A stretch of 64,000 bases of DNA from RGIG1995 sp045645205 (GCA_045645205.1 JAZRIJ010000083.1:6421-70420); one strand, 5' to 3'; positions 18,708-27,915 are shown, counted from the first letter of the stretch. Notes: generated by a model not told the origin, from the letters alone. A program made the numbers and translations.

Positions 18708-19787
18708 TTATTTAATTCTTGTGTATTTGCCTTGATTTACCTCAATAACATTTCCGGCAACATTTTGCAGACCGTTCTTTTCACAGCTTGTTATAATAAC
18801 CTGACATTTCTTTATGCCGTTTGTTACATATTCTTTTCTTTTTGAGTCAAGCTCACTGAAAATATCGTCAAACAAAAACACGGGATACTCACCTGTAATT
18901 TGTCTTGATATTTCTCCCTCTCCCAATTTCATTGCAAGGGCAAGACATCGTTGCTGTCCCTGTGAACAAAAGTTCCTCGCTTCTCTTCCGTTAAGAGAAA
19001 TATCTATATCATCTTTATGGATTCCGTAAAGAGTCGTTCCTGCTTGAATTTCTTTATCAAGATTTTGTGTAAGCTTTTTTAAATATTCTTCTTCGCCCAG
19101 GACTTTGTTATATTCCAAATGAGTACTTTCCCTGCCGTTTGTCATATCGTTGAAAAACTCATTAACATGACCGTCAAGTATTTTTACATACTCATATCTT
19201 TCACGGGAAATAAGAGCCGCTTCTCTCGCAAGATAGGCAGACCAAAGTTCAATTGTCCTGTTAAAAGACTCTTTATCTTCTTCATAATTTTTTATAAGCA
19301 TATTTCTTTGGTTGAGAATATTGTTATATTTTTGAAGTGAAGCAAGATAAATCGGCTTCAGCTGACATATAGCCCCGTCAAGAAAATATCTTCTTTCTGC
19401 TGGTCCGTCTTTTATAACAGATAAATGTTCGGGACAAAACAGTACGGCTCTGAAGTAACCGACAAAATCGGATAATTTTTTTATATTAACACCGTTTTTG
19501 TAGCAATTCTTACGGCTTCCCCTCACAAGTTTAATTTCCATCTCATGAGGTCTTACCGAATCTTCAAAATTCATCTTAACAGAGCTGACATCTTTTGAAA
19601 AATTTATAAGATCTCTGTCTGATGAGGTTCGAAAACTCTTTCCGTGAGCAAATAAATAAATTCCTTCAAGTGCGTTTGTTTTTCCCTCGGCATTATTTCC
19701 GTAGAAAATATTTACTCCTTTACAAAATTCAATATCTGCGCTTTCTATATTTCTAAAGTCTTTAAACTTTATTTTTTTGCAAACCAT
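18708..19787 (-). CDS. recF: DNA replication and repair protein RecF
   Basis: 359-residue SMC-like ATPase that loads RecA at gaps with RecO and RecR. Walker A is GNNAEGKTN (about 34-42), the ABC signature region is in NFCSQGQQRCLALAMKL, and Walker B is VFLFDDIFSELD. Typical length. It starts 10 bases after the dnaN stop and precedes remB, the standard dnaA-dnaN-recF order. Confidence 0.95.
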   Translation of the reverse strand: MVCKKIKFKDFRNIESADIEFCKGVNIFYGNNAEGKTNALEGIYLFAHGKSFRTSSDRDLINFSKDVSSVKMNFEDSVRPHEMEIKLVRGSRKNCYKNGVNIKKLSDFVGYFRAVLFCPEHLSVIKDGPAERRYFLDGAICQLKPIYLASLQKYNNILNQRNMLIKNYEEDKESFNRTIELWSAYLAREAALISRERYEYVKILDGHVNEFFNDMTNGRESTHLEYNKVLGEEEYLKKLTQNLDKEIQAGTTLYGIHKDDIDISLNGREARNFCSQGQQRCLALAMKLGEGEISRQITGEYPVFLFDDIFSELDSKRKEYVTNGIKKCQVIITSCEKNGLQNVAGNVIEVNQGKYTRIK

Positions 19788-19797
19788 AGAATTAACT

Positions 19798-20931
19798 TTA
19801 TTTCATTCTTGTGGGAAGTGTTACAAAGAGGAACTTAGATTTTTCTTCCTCTACAGGCTCAATTACCATAGCGCGAAGAGGACCTGACATTGAAAGCTTT
19901 ATTTTTTCAACTCCGCAAACACGGAGCGCTTCAAGCAGATAACGGCAGGTAAATGCTATTTCAAGATCAGCACCGTTCTTTTCAATGGCAACTTCATCAT
20001 AAACATTACCCGATACCGCATTTGCCGTAATAACAAGAATATTATCATTAAAATTACATTTAACAAAATTTCTTACCTGAGCCTTTTCTTCACTGATAAG
20101 AGCAGCTCTTTCAAGACTGTCCATAAATTCATCTGTATTCACTTTAACAAAAATGTTATTGTCTTTCGGAATATATCTATTGTAGTCGATATATTGACCT
20201 TCAAGAAGCCTTGTAAAAAAAGTAAGGTTTTCTATATTAAATAAGGCATGTTTTGAGCCTATTCTGATGTTTACAAATTCTTCATCACTGTCATTTAAGA
20301 ACTTCATAAGTTCAATAAGAGTTTTACCGGGAACGATAAAGCTCATATCGGAGGATGCCTCTTCATTCTTCTTTATATCACATTCCTGCTCAGTATAAGC
20401 AAGTCTAAAGCTGTCGCAGCTTACGGCAACTATTTTTGAGCCTTTAACTTCAAAATAAACACCGCAATAAATAGGTCTTTGGTCAGTTTGCGCTACTGCA
20501 AATATTGTACGGCTTATCATTGCTTTCATAACACTTTGAGGTATTGTAAGCTCCTTACCTGAGTCAACGGTAGGTGTACTGGGAAAGTCAGAACCCGGAA
20601 GAGCGGGCATACTGAACTCAGAACGACCGTTTGTTATTTTTGTCATGCACTTTTCGTCTACCTCTATAGTAATATCGCCATCTGAAAGTGTTTTTACGAT
20701 TTGATTAAGTCGAATAGCGTTTATAACATATTCTCCTTCTTCAAGAACCTTAGCCGGAATAGTTGTGGTAATTCCTTTTTCAAGGTCATACGCAGTAACA
20801 GTTACACTGTCGTTTCCTTTTGTTGTAACAAGAATACCGGCAGTTGCAGGTATAATATTTTTTGTGGATACAGCGCTCATTGCTGCAGTAAGAACTGAAT
20901 TAAGTATGTTTTTTTCGAATATAATTTTCAT
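19798..20931 (-). CDS. dnaN: DNA polymerase III beta subunit (sliding clamp)
   Basis: 377-residue clamp with three repeated clamp domains. The N-terminal MKIIFEKNILNSVLTAAMSA and the C-terminal PLRAMVIEP with a terminal LPTRMK are characteristic; the hydrophobic pocket that binds polymerase peptides is formed by the C-terminal domain. The gene is separated from dnaA by the 389-base origin region and probably drives recF and the gyrase genes. Confidence 0.96.
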   Translation of the reverse strand: MKIIFEKNILNSVLTAAMSAVSTKNIIPATAGILVTTKGNDSVTVTAYDLEKGITTTIPAKVLEEGEYVINAIRLNQIVKTLSDGDITIEVDEKCMTKITNGRSEFSMPALPGSDFPSTPTVDSGKELTIPQSVMKAMISRTIFAVAQTDQRPIYCGVYFEVKGSKIVAVSCDSFRLAYTEQECDIKKNEEASSDMSFIVPGKTLIELMKFLNDSDEEFVNIRIGSKHALFNIENLTFFTRLLEGQYIDYNRYIPKDNNIFVKVNTDEFMDSLERAALISEEKAQVRNFVKCNFNDNILVITANAVSGNVYDEVAIEKNGADLEIAFTCRYLLEALRVCGVEKIKLSMSGPLRAMVIEPVEEEKSKFLFVTLPTRMK

Positions 20932-21320
20932 TTTTTATATTCCTTTCTTGTATATAGCTGTTATAATTTACTCTGTTTTGTTTTTCTGTAAAAAATCGCA
21001 TAAAATATATATATAAGAGATTGTAGTAGTAATAGTAATAGTAGGTGATGTGGAAACTGTGGAAAATTTAAAACCTAAGCTTTTTAAGGGTATTATTTTC
21101 ATATTTCTCCCTGTTAATATTTTTATGAAAAATAGTGGAAATTATTGTGGAATCAAAACTTTTTCAACTAATGTAGTTTTCAGAAAATAAATCAACAAGT
21201 TTTTAATGGAAAACTTTTGTGTGGAAAACTTATACATTAATTAGAAGAAACAGTAAGTAATGCTGTTTTTTCATAACAAAAGTTTTCCACATCATTTTCA
21301 ACAGGTGTTGAAAAAATATG
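20932..21320. other. oriC: Chromosomal replication origin (oriC) between dnaA and dnaN
   Basis: Gap of 389 AT-rich bases holding several DnaA-box-like 9-mers of form TGTGGAAAN: tandem boxes at 21049-21057 and 21058-21066, and single ones at 21133-21141 (one change), 21146-21154, 21220-21228 and, inverted, 21283-21291. Directly before the tandem boxes are seven triplets TAG/TAA in a row (21024-21044) separated by GTGA. This matches the DnaA-trio/DnaA-box unwinding element described for B. subtilis oriC, in the expected orientation. An ATATATATA tract at 21004-21014 would be part of the unwinding region. Position between dnaA and dnaN is the usual Firmicutes site. Confidence 0.88.
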
Positions 21321-22742
21321 TTATTTCATAGATATTTCATTCATAAGCTCACTGATTTCAATTTCAAGAAGAGAGTTTTCTCTAATATCGGTTTCAATTT
21401 TATTCAGGGAAGATTTTATGGTAGAATGGTCTCTTGAAAAAATGTTACCAATTTTTTTTAATGAGAGGTCAGTCATATTCTTTATAATATATATACAAAT
21501 ATGTCTGACAGAAGCAATTTCTTGATTTCTCTTTGTACCTTTAAGGTCAGATTCTGAAATGCTGTATTTTTTAGTTACCTTGTCGAAAATTCTTTCTATA
21601 GTTACGTTAACAGGTTCATTCTTTGATACAACGTCGGATATACAGTCCTGCGCCAATGTTACATCAATAACTGAGCCTTTTAAAAAAGAATGGGCCGCGA
21701 GTGTCTTGACAGCGCCTTCTATTTGGCGAATATTATTTCTAAGATTTTCGGCAAGATAGTCAAGCACATCAGGCTGAAATATTACACCCAGTTTTTTTGC
21801 TTTATGCTTTATTATAGCTGTTCTCAATTCGTAGTCCGGAGGCTGTATGTCAACTATAAGACCTCCTTCAAAACGGGTGCGGAGTCTTTCTTCAAGAGTC
21901 TTTATCTCCCTAGGAGGTCGGTCGCTTGTTAAAATAATCTGCTTTCCGGCATCATAAAGAGCGTTAAACGTATGAAAAATTTCTTCTTGAGTAGATTCTT
22001 TACCTGCAATAAACTGTATATCGTCTATAAGCAGAATATCAGTTTTGCGAAACTTGTCTCTAAATTTTTCTCTGAAGGAAACAGGAGATTTTTTACTGAG
22101 ATTTTCAATAAGCTGATTTGCAAAATCTTCGCCTCGAACATAAATAATATTTGCGTACGGATTATTTTTAAGAACAAGATTATTTATAGCGTAAAGAAGA
22201 TGAGTTTTACCCAGTCCGCTTTCACCGTAAATAAATAAGGGATTAAATTGTGTTGCAAGTGAGTTACAAACAGCAATACAGGCTTCATAAGCAAATTTAT
22301 TTGAATTTCCCACAATAAAGTTATCAAAAGTATATTGTGTGTGGTAGGATGGGAAAATATTACTTGCCTGTTCAAATGAATTCTCTTCAAAATCGTCATC
22401 AGACTTAATTTCTGATTCTTTGTCTGTGAGTATAGGTTCTGAAGGAAAATTTTTAATTTTTCCTTCAATATAGGGAGTCAGATCCGGTTCTCCGTTCTGT
22501 CTTGAAAGCACGGTAACATAAACCGGATAACCAAGCAACTCTTCAAGATACTGCTTAATTGTAGGCAAGTGTTTATCTTTTATAATTTTACATTTCAAAT
22601 CGCTGTTGTTTACAAGAACGGCATCGGTGTCGTTCAAGACTTCGAGTTTAAGGTCGTTGAACCACAACTCTATAAAACCGTCGGCATAAGTTTTTCTTAA
22701 ATTTTTAACAACGTTTGCCCAAAGGTCGTCTAAAAACTGCAT
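21321..22742 (-). CDS. dnaA: Chromosomal replication initiator protein DnaA
   Basis: 473-residue AAA+ initiator. Domain I begins FLDDLWANVVKNL, domain II is an acidic linker (about 95-130), domain III has Walker A GESGLGKTH and Walker B ILLIDDIQF, and domain IV carries the DNA-binding helix-turn-helix with FSRDHSTIKSSLNKIE. The start is ATG 22742; the longer frame to 22829 adds 29 hydrophobic residues that overlap the promoter and are not part of the family. The gene lies next to the DnaA-box cluster it acts on. Confidence 0.97.
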   Translation of the reverse strand: MQFLDDLWANVVKNLRKTYADGFIELWFNDLKLEVLNDTDAVLVNNSDLKCKIIKDKHLPTIKQYLEELLGYPVYVTVLSRQNGEPDLTPYIEGKIKNFPSEPILTDKESEIKSDDDFEENSFEQASNIFPSYHTQYTFDNFIVGNSNKFAYEACIAVCNSLATQFNPLFIYGESGLGKTHLLYAINNLVLKNNPYANIIYVRGEDFANQLIENLSKKSPVSFREKFRDKFRKTDILLIDDIQFIAGKESTQEEIFHTFNALYDAGKQIILTSDRPPREIKTLEERLRTRFEGGLIVDIQPPDYELRTAIIKHKAKKLGVIFQPDVLDYLAENLRNNIRQIEGAVKTLAAHSFLKGSVIDVTLAQDCISDVVSKNEPVNVTIERIFDKVTKKYSISESDLKGTKRNQEIASVRHICIYIIKNMTDLSLKKIGNIFSRDHSTIKSSLNKIETDIRENSLLEIEISELMNEISMK

Positions 22743-22800
22743 AAAAAAATTTTTTCCCTTCTGAAAAATAAAAAATGAATAAATTGCATATATATAATTT

Positions 22801-22829
22801 ATTATAACATATATAATTATAATATGCAA
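22801..22829 (-). promoter_or_regulatory. dnaA promoter
   Basis: On the minus strand: TTGCAT (22829-22824), 17-base spacer and perfect TATAAT (22806-22801), giving a leader of roughly 50 bases before ATG 22742. No DnaA box was seen in this leader, so autoregulation, if present, would act from the downstream cluster. Confidence 0.75.
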
Positions 22830-22901
22830 GGCACTTTAAGTAAAATTTGTCTAACTTTTTTAAAAATTTCCATTATAATCGGCAAAAAAAAGAAAAAGCA
22901 C

Positions 22902-22929
22902 TTGACAAGTCGGGGGTTTTATGTAATAA
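22902..22929 (+). promoter_or_regulatory. rpmH promoter
   Basis: Perfect TTGACA (22902-22907), 16-base spacer and TAATAA (22924-22929), about 45 bases before rpmH. Divergent from the dnaA promoter. Confidence 0.75.
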
Positions 22930-22974
22930 TAAAGAATACCGTTGAGTATTTAGAAGTTGAAGGAGGTGCGTACA

Positions 22975-23109
22975 ATGATCAGAACGTATCAGCCTAAAAA
23001 ACGCCAGCGCAAAAAGGAACATGGTTTCAGAAAAAGAATGAGAACCGCCGACGGCAGAAATGTGTTGAAGAGAAGACGCGCAAAAGGCAGAAAACGGCTC
23101 ACATATTAA
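22975..23109 (+). CDS. rpmH: 50S ribosomal protein L34
   Basis: 44-residue basic ribosomal protein, translated directly from the sequence: it starts MIRTYQPKKRQRKKEHGF, continues with FRKRMRTADGRNVLKRRR and ends GRKRLTY. The length (44) and motifs are those of bacterial L34. A very strong ribosome site AGGAGGTG lies 6 bases upstream. First gene of the conserved rpmH-rnpA-yidD-yidC-jag operon diverging from dnaA. Confidence 0.97.
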   Translation: MIRTYQPKKRQRKKEHGFRKRMRTADGRNVLKRRRAKGRKRLTY

Positions 23110-23145
23110 TGACATAGACGTTTTTTTACATCGCATGTCAGTTAC

Positions 23146-23180
23146 AAAACCGCCGAAACTCTCGGGGGTTTTTGTTTTAC
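23146..23180 (+). terminator. Partial terminator/attenuator between rpmH and rnpA
   Basis: 11-bp stem with one mismatch (23146-23156 with 23162-23172), five-base loop, then TTTTTGTTTT. It probably lowers transcription of rnpA relative to the abundant L34, an arrangement expected for this operon. Confidence 0.6.
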
Positions 23181-23222
23181 AACGGAAACAAAAAGAATAT
23201 ACAAGGGAGGTTATAAATATTT

Positions 23223-23594
23223 ATGAAATATAGAGCTATAACCGAAAATCACTTGTATAACAAGGCATACAAAAAGGGTAAAAAAATAGTGGCACGAAAC
23301 GTTGTTATATATGTTTTACCCGACCGTCATGCCATAAGACTGAGAAAAGAAAATCCAAAAAAAGAGTTTATAAACCGTGTCGGACTTACCGTTACAAAAA
23401 AAATAGGCGGTGCGGTTACCAGATCCCGCGTCAAAAGAATTATAAGAGAGGGATACCGTCTTACTGATAAAGAGTATGGTATCAAAAAAGGAAATCTTAT
23501 AGTTCTCGTCGCAAGGGACACCTCGGTAAACGCAAAATCGACGGAACTTAAAAATGATATGGTTTATGCTTTTAAAAAATTAGGTATGATATAA
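23223..23594 (+). CDS. rnpA: Ribonuclease P protein component
   Basis: 123-residue basic protein that binds the RNase P RNA and helps process tRNA 5' ends. The family signature is SRVKRIIREGYR (about residues 67-78), preceded by GLTVTKKIGGAVTRSR. Length is typical. Its stop codon overlaps the yidD start (ATAATGA), showing translational coupling. Confidence 0.95.
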   Translation: MKYRAITENHLYNKAYKKGKKIVARNVVIYVLPDRHAIRLRKENPKKEFINRVGLTVTKKIGGAVTRSRVKRIIREGYRLTDKEYGIKKGNLIVLVARDTSVNAKSTELKNDMVYAFKKLGMI

Positions 23595-23821
23595 TGAAAA
23601 GGATTTTCGTAAAATTAATCAGACTCTATCAAAAATATATCTCGCCTCTAAAAAGTAAGCCCTCATGCAGATTTTATCCCACATGCTCGCAGTATGCTAT
23701 TGAGGCATTGGAAATTCACGGATTTTTTAAGGGCAGTATTCTTTCAATATGGAGAATACTGAGATGTAACCCTTTTTGCCGCGGAGGTATTGATCCCGTT
23801 CCCCAAAAAAAGAAAAAATAA
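23594..23821 (+). CDS. yidD: Membrane protein insertion efficiency factor YidD
   Basis: 75-residue small membrane-associated protein. The cysteine-rich family pattern is complete: CRFYPTCSQYAIEAL, GFFKGSILSIWRILRCNPF and GGIDPVP. It overlaps rnpA by one base and precedes yidC by 36 bases. YidD assists YidC-dependent insertion of inner-membrane proteins. Confidence 0.95.
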   Translation: MKRIFVKLIRLYQKYISPLKSKPSCRFYPTCSQYAIEALEIHGFFKGSILSIWRILRCNPFCRGGIDPVPQKKKK

Positions 23822-23857
23822 TAGTTTTATATTTTTGTAAAAAAAGGAGAAAAAACT

Positions 23858-24976
23858 TTGATAGACGCAATTCTTAAAGTGTTTGGCTATGTAGTTGAGT
23901 TTTGTTACAATATCGGTGGACAGAACTACCTCATAGGTCTTATATTATTTGCAATTATTGTAAAATTGGCAATGTTGCCTTTAAGCATAAAGCAGCAGAA
24001 AAATTCAATTAAGCAGGCTAAGCTTCGTCCGAAAGAAATGGCTATCCGCAAGAAATATGCGGGAAGAAACGATCAGCCTACTCAGCAGAAGATTCAGAAT
24101 GAAATAATGGATCTCTATACAAGAGAAAACTTTAACCCTATGGGCGGCTGTCTACCTCTGCTTATTCAGCTCCCCATATTGCTCGGTCTATATCAGGTAA
24201 TTATCAGACCCCTTGAATTTCTTTGCCGTGTTCCAAAGGAAGTGGTTAATTCAATTATAAAGAGTGAGGCTGTTGTTGAACAGAAAATAACATCGCAGAT
24301 TGAGCTTATAAATTATTTAACGAAAGATAACGGAAAGAATTTTGCTGATTTTGCATCTCAGTTAAAGGATTATGTTTCCTCATTTGAAGAACTCCCAAAT
24401 TTTACGCTTTTCGGAGTAAATCTTGCCGAAATACCCTCAATTAATGAAATATCCATACTTTTGCTTGTTCCCGTATTGACTTTTGTAATAAGCTTTTTGT
24501 CTATGAAGATAAACAAAAAGTTTACCTATAATGCAAACGAAGGTATTCAAACAGATCAAGCAACAGGCTGTTCCACTAAACTGATGGACTGGATGATGCC
24601 TTTGATGAGTGTATATATTACATTTATCGTTCCTGCGGTTATCGGTATATACTGGATGTTTAATAATATCTTTGGTACTGTTCAGCAGATAATTCTTGCA
24701 AAAGTTATGCCTATACCGAAGTTTACAGAAGAAGATTACAAGACAGCTGAAAGGGAAATTAACGGTAAATCCAAAAACAGTAAAAAATCTTCTGCTAATA
24801 ACAACGGAGAGAACGGCGGAACAGGTGAAAAGAAAAAGGTACGCTCTCTCCATAGAATAGACGAAGAGGACTATATTGCTCCGGAGCCGGAAAAGAAAAA
24901 GGCAGAAGAGCAGATATACGGACTTAAAAGTATGATAGACAAGCCGGAGCTTAAAGACGATAGCAAGAAAAAATAA
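23858..24976 (+). CDS. yidC: Membrane protein insertase YidC/OxaA
   Basis: 372-residue insertase of the Gram-positive type without the large periplasmic domain. Five hydrophobic segments are visible, beginning around residues 20-42, with the cytoplasmic hairpin KQQKNSIKQAKLRPKEMA and the conserved NPMGGCLPLLIQLPIL helix. The arginine in the first helices that forms the hydrophilic groove is not pinpointed. A long charged cytoplasmic tail (about 290-372) is rich in K and E. The start is TTG at 23858, preceded by AAGGAG. The pair yidC-jag corresponds to spoIIIJ-jag of Bacillus. Confidence 0.94.
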   Translation: MIDAILKVFGYVVEFCYNIGGQNYLIGLILFAIIVKLAMLPLSIKQQKNSIKQAKLRPKEMAIRKKYAGRNDQPTQQKIQNEIMDLYTRENFNPMGGCLPLLIQLPILLGLYQVIIRPLEFLCRVPKEVVNSIIKSEAVVEQKITSQIELINYLTKDNGKNFADFASQLKDYVSSFEELPNFTLFGVNLAEIPSINEISILLLVPVLTFVISFLSMKINKKFTYNANEGIQTDQATGCSTKLMDWMMPLMSVYITFIVPAVIGIYWMFNNIFGTVQQIILAKVMPIPKFTEEDYKTAEREINGKSKNSKKSSANNNGENGGTGEKKKVRSLHRIDEEDYIAPEPEKKKAEEQIYGLKSMIDKPELKDDSKKK

Positions 24977-25033
24977 ATTACGATAAATAGTGTGCTGTCA
25001 TTGACAGCGCTTAAATAAAGGAGAAACAAAAAG

Positions 25034-25684
25034 ATGATACGCGAGGTTATAGTTTTTGGAAAAACAGTTGAGGAAGCTATTCAAAATGGGTTAAAGGAAC
25101 TTGGAGTTAGCTCGGAAAACGCGGAGTACGAGATTATTGAAAACGCAAAGAAGGGATTTCTTGGATTTGGAGAGTCTCCGGCAAAGGTCAGAGTATTTTG
25201 CAATGTCAATGCAGGAAAGAAAGCTGTTGATTTTGTTACTACACTTGTAGCAAATATGGGACTGGATGTTCAGGTTAAGGCAGAAACAGTCAATGAAAAG
25301 AATACAAAAATAACACTTGAGGGCGAATCGGCGGGTATGCTTATCGGTCATCACGGTGAAACACTTGACGCACTTCAGTATCTTGCAAATCTTACGGCAA
25401 ACAAAGGCGATGATGAAGACGATTATTCAAAAATAACCGTTGATATTGAAAACTACCGTTCAAAGAGGGAAGAGACTCTCAGAACGCTTGCAAGAAGAAT
25501 GGCATCAAGGGTCCGCAAAAACAACAGAAGTATGACTCTTGAACCTATGAACCCCTATGAAAGACGTATTATACATTCGGAAGTACAAAATATAGAAGGT
25601 GTATCTACCTACTCGGTAGGTACAGACGACAATCGTAAGATTGTTATTTGTCCTGAAGACAGGGCAAAACACAGAGGAAAGTGA
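25034..25684 (+). CDS. jag: RNA-binding protein Jag (KhpB/EloR)
   Basis: 216-residue protein with three domains in order: Jag_N (about 1-50, with EEAIQNGLKELG and KKGFLGFGESPAKV), a KH domain (about 75-150, with GMLIGHHGETLDALQYL) and an R3H domain (about 150-210, with TLEPMNPYERRIIHS). It binds RNA and in other Gram-positives helps regulate cell elongation. Last gene of the rpmH operon. mnmE and mnmG, which often follow, are not here; mnmE is at 34861 on the other strand. Confidence 0.94.
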   Translation: MIREVIVFGKTVEEAIQNGLKELGVSSENAEYEIIENAKKGFLGFGESPAKVRVFCNVNAGKKAVDFVTTLVANMGLDVQVKAETVNEKNTKITLEGESAGMLIGHHGETLDALQYLANLTANKGDDEDDYSKITVDIENYRSKREETLRTLARRMASRVRKNNRSMTLEPMNPYERRIIHSEVQNIEGVSTYSVGTDDNRKIVICPEDRAKHRGK

Positions 25685-25739
25685 AGAAATGTCACTTTTT
25701 AAAAAATTCTCTTGAAAAAATATTAATTTACAGTAAAAA

Positions 25740-25779
25740 AGCAGGATGCTTGAAAATTGAAACTTCCTGCTTTTTTTTT
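25740..25779 (+). terminator. Terminator of the rpmH-jag operon
   Basis: Hairpin with arms AGCAGGA (25740-25746) and TCCTGCT (25765-25771), followed by a run of nine T residues. Confidence 0.85.
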
Positions 25780-25826
25780 GTACTTTTTTCAAATTATACT
25801 TATTTTAAAATAAAATTTGTTTTCTA

Positions 25827-25855
25827 TTGAAATTTGGTAAGTTATGTTATATAAT
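25827..25855 (+). promoter_or_regulatory. Promoter for the SGNH hydrolase gene
   Basis: TTGAAA (25827-25832), 17-base spacer, perfect TATAAT (25850-25855), 30 bases before the start codon. Confidence 0.75.
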
Positions 25856-25884
25856 TATAAAAAAATATATTGGAGTGCGTAAAC

Positions 25885-27036
25885 ATGAGTAAATGGGTAT
25901 CAGCTTGGGGTGTTCCAACTTCTTTTGTTGTAGAGGGAGTGGGAAACCTTATTGATAACACAACCTTCAGACACGTTTTTTATAACCCTATAAAAGGCGA
26001 AAAAGTTAGGATTCGTTTTACGAATAAATATGGCAGCGAAGATGTAAAGATTGACGGAGCTTCTATTTCCGAGTGGACCGGAAAAGGTCCTGCAATTGTT
26101 CCCGAAACCTTAGTTAATGTTACTTTTAAAGATAACGGTAATGTTATCAAGGCAGGAGAAGAACTGGTTACCGATGCTGTTGAATTTGTACTTGAACCCC
26201 AAAAATATTATGTTTTGAGCTATTATTTCAAGGATGCGACAAGGCTTGTGACCGGTTATAACAAATTTCCTGAAGACACGTTAGCTCCATGTTGGTTAGG
26301 CAGAGGAAACTTTGTAAACTTCGAGGAATTTCCTATAAAAGAGCGACGTGAAATTATTAATTACGTCTTTTTATGCGGTGTTGAAGCGCTTTCTACAGAG
26401 GATACACACGCTGTTATGGCGTTTGGAGACTCTATAACTGCAAGACCTTGGCCTGATTATCTTGCTCGACGTATCAACAATGAGGGTTATACAAACCGTT
26501 CCGTTGTCCGTAAGGCTATTGGTGGAAACAAAATTTTGAGAGATTACAGAGATTGTCTTTTTAGACGGGGAATGGGTTGTGCAGCTATTGAGCGTTTTGA
26601 AATGTCCATAAAACAGGTACTTGGAGTTGATAAGGTTGTTATGCTTGAAGGAATAAACGATTTGTATCATCCCAGAAAAAACGATCCTTTATCTAAAATG
26701 GATGAGCTTCCCACGGTAGATGAGCTTATTGAAGGCTACAAGATATGCTGTGATATTGCTCATAAATATGGTGCGAAATTCTATCTTGCTACTATTCTTC
26801 CCACAGCGCACATGGAATTGCTGGGCGACGGCAGAGAGGAGATAAGACTTGCCGTAAACGAATGGATAAGAACAAACGACTATATTGACGGATTTGTTGA
26901 GTTTGAAAAGCAGGTTGCAGACAAGAATAACCCTCATATTATGGCAGAGGAATATGACTGCGGCGATAAATTGCATCCAAACAACGAAGGATCTATGGCT
27001 CTCTGTAATGCTATTCCCGAACACATATACAAATAA
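25885..27036 (+). CDS. SGNH/GDSL hydrolase (XynE-like esterase)
   Basis: 383-residue serine esterase. A beta-sandwich N-terminal part (about 1-165) precedes an SGNH domain. The nucleophile serine is in MAFGDSITARPWP (block I), the Gly-x-Asn-Asp of block III is in LEGINDLYHP, and the catalytic Asp-His pair is in CGDKLHPNNEG near the C-terminus. The nearest family I recall is the XynE-like arylesterase/acetylesterase group from polysaccharide-degrading anaerobes. No signal peptide is seen, so it may act on imported, acylated oligosaccharides. Start at ATG 25885 with GGAG upstream. It has its own promoter and stands alone. Confidence 0.82.
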   Translation: MSKWVSAWGVPTSFVVEGVGNLIDNTTFRHVFYNPIKGEKVRIRFTNKYGSEDVKIDGASISEWTGKGPAIVPETLVNVTFKDNGNVIKAGEELVTDAVEFVLEPQKYYVLSYYFKDATRLVTGYNKFPEDTLAPCWLGRGNFVNFEEFPIKERREIINYVFLCGVEALSTEDTHAVMAFGDSITARPWPDYLARRINNEGYTNRSVVRKAIGGNKILRDYRDCLFRRGMGCAAIERFEMSIKQVLGVDKVVMLEGINDLYHPRKNDPLSKMDELPTVDELIEGYKICCDIAHKYGAKFYLATILPTAHMELLGDGREEIRLAVNEWIRTNDYIDGFVEFEKQVADKNNPHIMAEEYDCGDKLHPNNEGSMALCNAIPEHIYK

Positions 27037-27042
27037 AAAAAT

Positions 27043-27077
27043 AAAGCTGATTATGAAATTTGTCCATAATCAGCTTT
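27043..27077. terminator. Bidirectional terminator between convergent SGNH and OGG genes
   Basis: 13-bp perfect stem (27043-27055 with 27065-27077), with T-rich sequence on the plus-strand exit. It overlaps the last codons of the glycosylase gene. Confidence 0.75.
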
Positions 27078-27915
27078 GTTTATTATATCGTTCATAGTAG
27101 AACAGATATTGTTGTATCATGCCTGCAAACTGACCTAAATTTGTTATACAAAGACCTTGCGGATAGTACTTTTCAAGAATTCTTTTTACCCAAACGTCAA
27201 CAGGAAATGCGTCCGTTTTGTTAAAGCCGAACAGCAGAGCGCAAGAGGCTACCTTAAGACCTACTCCTTTTATCTGCATAAGGTATTCCAAAGCTTCTTT
27301 TGTTGTCATTTCGTCAATAAGCGTAAGGTCTATTTTTCTGTTTGCAACCTTTTCTGCCGCATCAAAAATATATTTTGCGCGAAAGCCTGTTTTTAGTTCA
27401 AATATTCTGTCTGATCCTGCCTCGTAAAGCGCTTGTGCCGTAGGAAATGCATAGTGCTCATCGTCAATTTTTTCTCCGAATTGTTTTGACATATTGAAAA
27501 TAATCTTTTTTATTCTCGGTATATTGTTGTTTTGCGAAATAATAAATGAGCAAAGAGCCTCCCACCCGTCTTGGCGTAAAATACGAATACCGCTTCCATA
27601 CTCAATAGCTTTGCTTAAGGTCTCATCATTTTCCATTCTTTTCAGAATATCGCTGTCAACAGCGGAATAGTCTTCGTCGAGGGCAAGATAATGACAAAAA
27701 CGAGCGTCAAAGTCATTTTTGGTTATGCCCCTTATAATAACAGTTGTATTATCAGGCTGCTCAAATCGTAAAAACTTACCAAAAGCAACCCCTTCAATAC
27801 CGTTGTTTACAGGATCAAATCTAAAACACTGTCCGCAGTCAAATATTTTTGACACGGAAAAACGGTCAAGGTCCGATATTTCGAGATAATCCTTTTTTTC
27901 GTTTACATTAAACAT
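27070..27915 (-). CDS. 8-oxoguanine DNA glycosylase (OGG1-type, HhH-GPD)
   Basis: 281-residue base-excision repair enzyme. It has an OGG_N domain (about 1-115, with FDCGQCFRFDP) and an HhH-GPD domain (about 120-275). The hairpin-helix-hairpin is MQIKGVGLKVASC, where the lysine matches the catalytic Lys249 of human OGG1, and the catalytic Asp is in DAFPVDVWVKRIL. It removes oxidised guanine paired with cytosine and can nick by beta-elimination. Length matches bacterial OGG1 homologues such as those of Clostridium. No operon partner. Confidence 0.88.
   Translation of the reverse strand: MFNVNEKKDYLEISDLDRFSVSKIFDCGQCFRFDPVNNGIEGVAFGKFLRFEQPDNTTVIIRGITKNDFDARFCHYLALDEDYSAVDSDILKRMENDETLSKAIEYGSGIRILRQDGWEALCSFIISQNNNIPRIKKIIFNMSKQFGEKIDDEHYAFPTAQALYEAGSDRIFELKTGFRAKYIFDAAEKVANRKIDLTLIDEMTTKEALEYLMQIKGVGLKVASCALLFGFNKTDAFPVDVWVKRILEKYYPQGLCITNLGQFAGMIQQYLFYYERYNKQS

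Noticed and set aside
22873..23136. 87-residue minus-strand frame covering rpmH
   Set aside because: Shadow of the 44-residue L34 gene, which has its promoter, strong ribosome site and a perfect family match on the plus strand.
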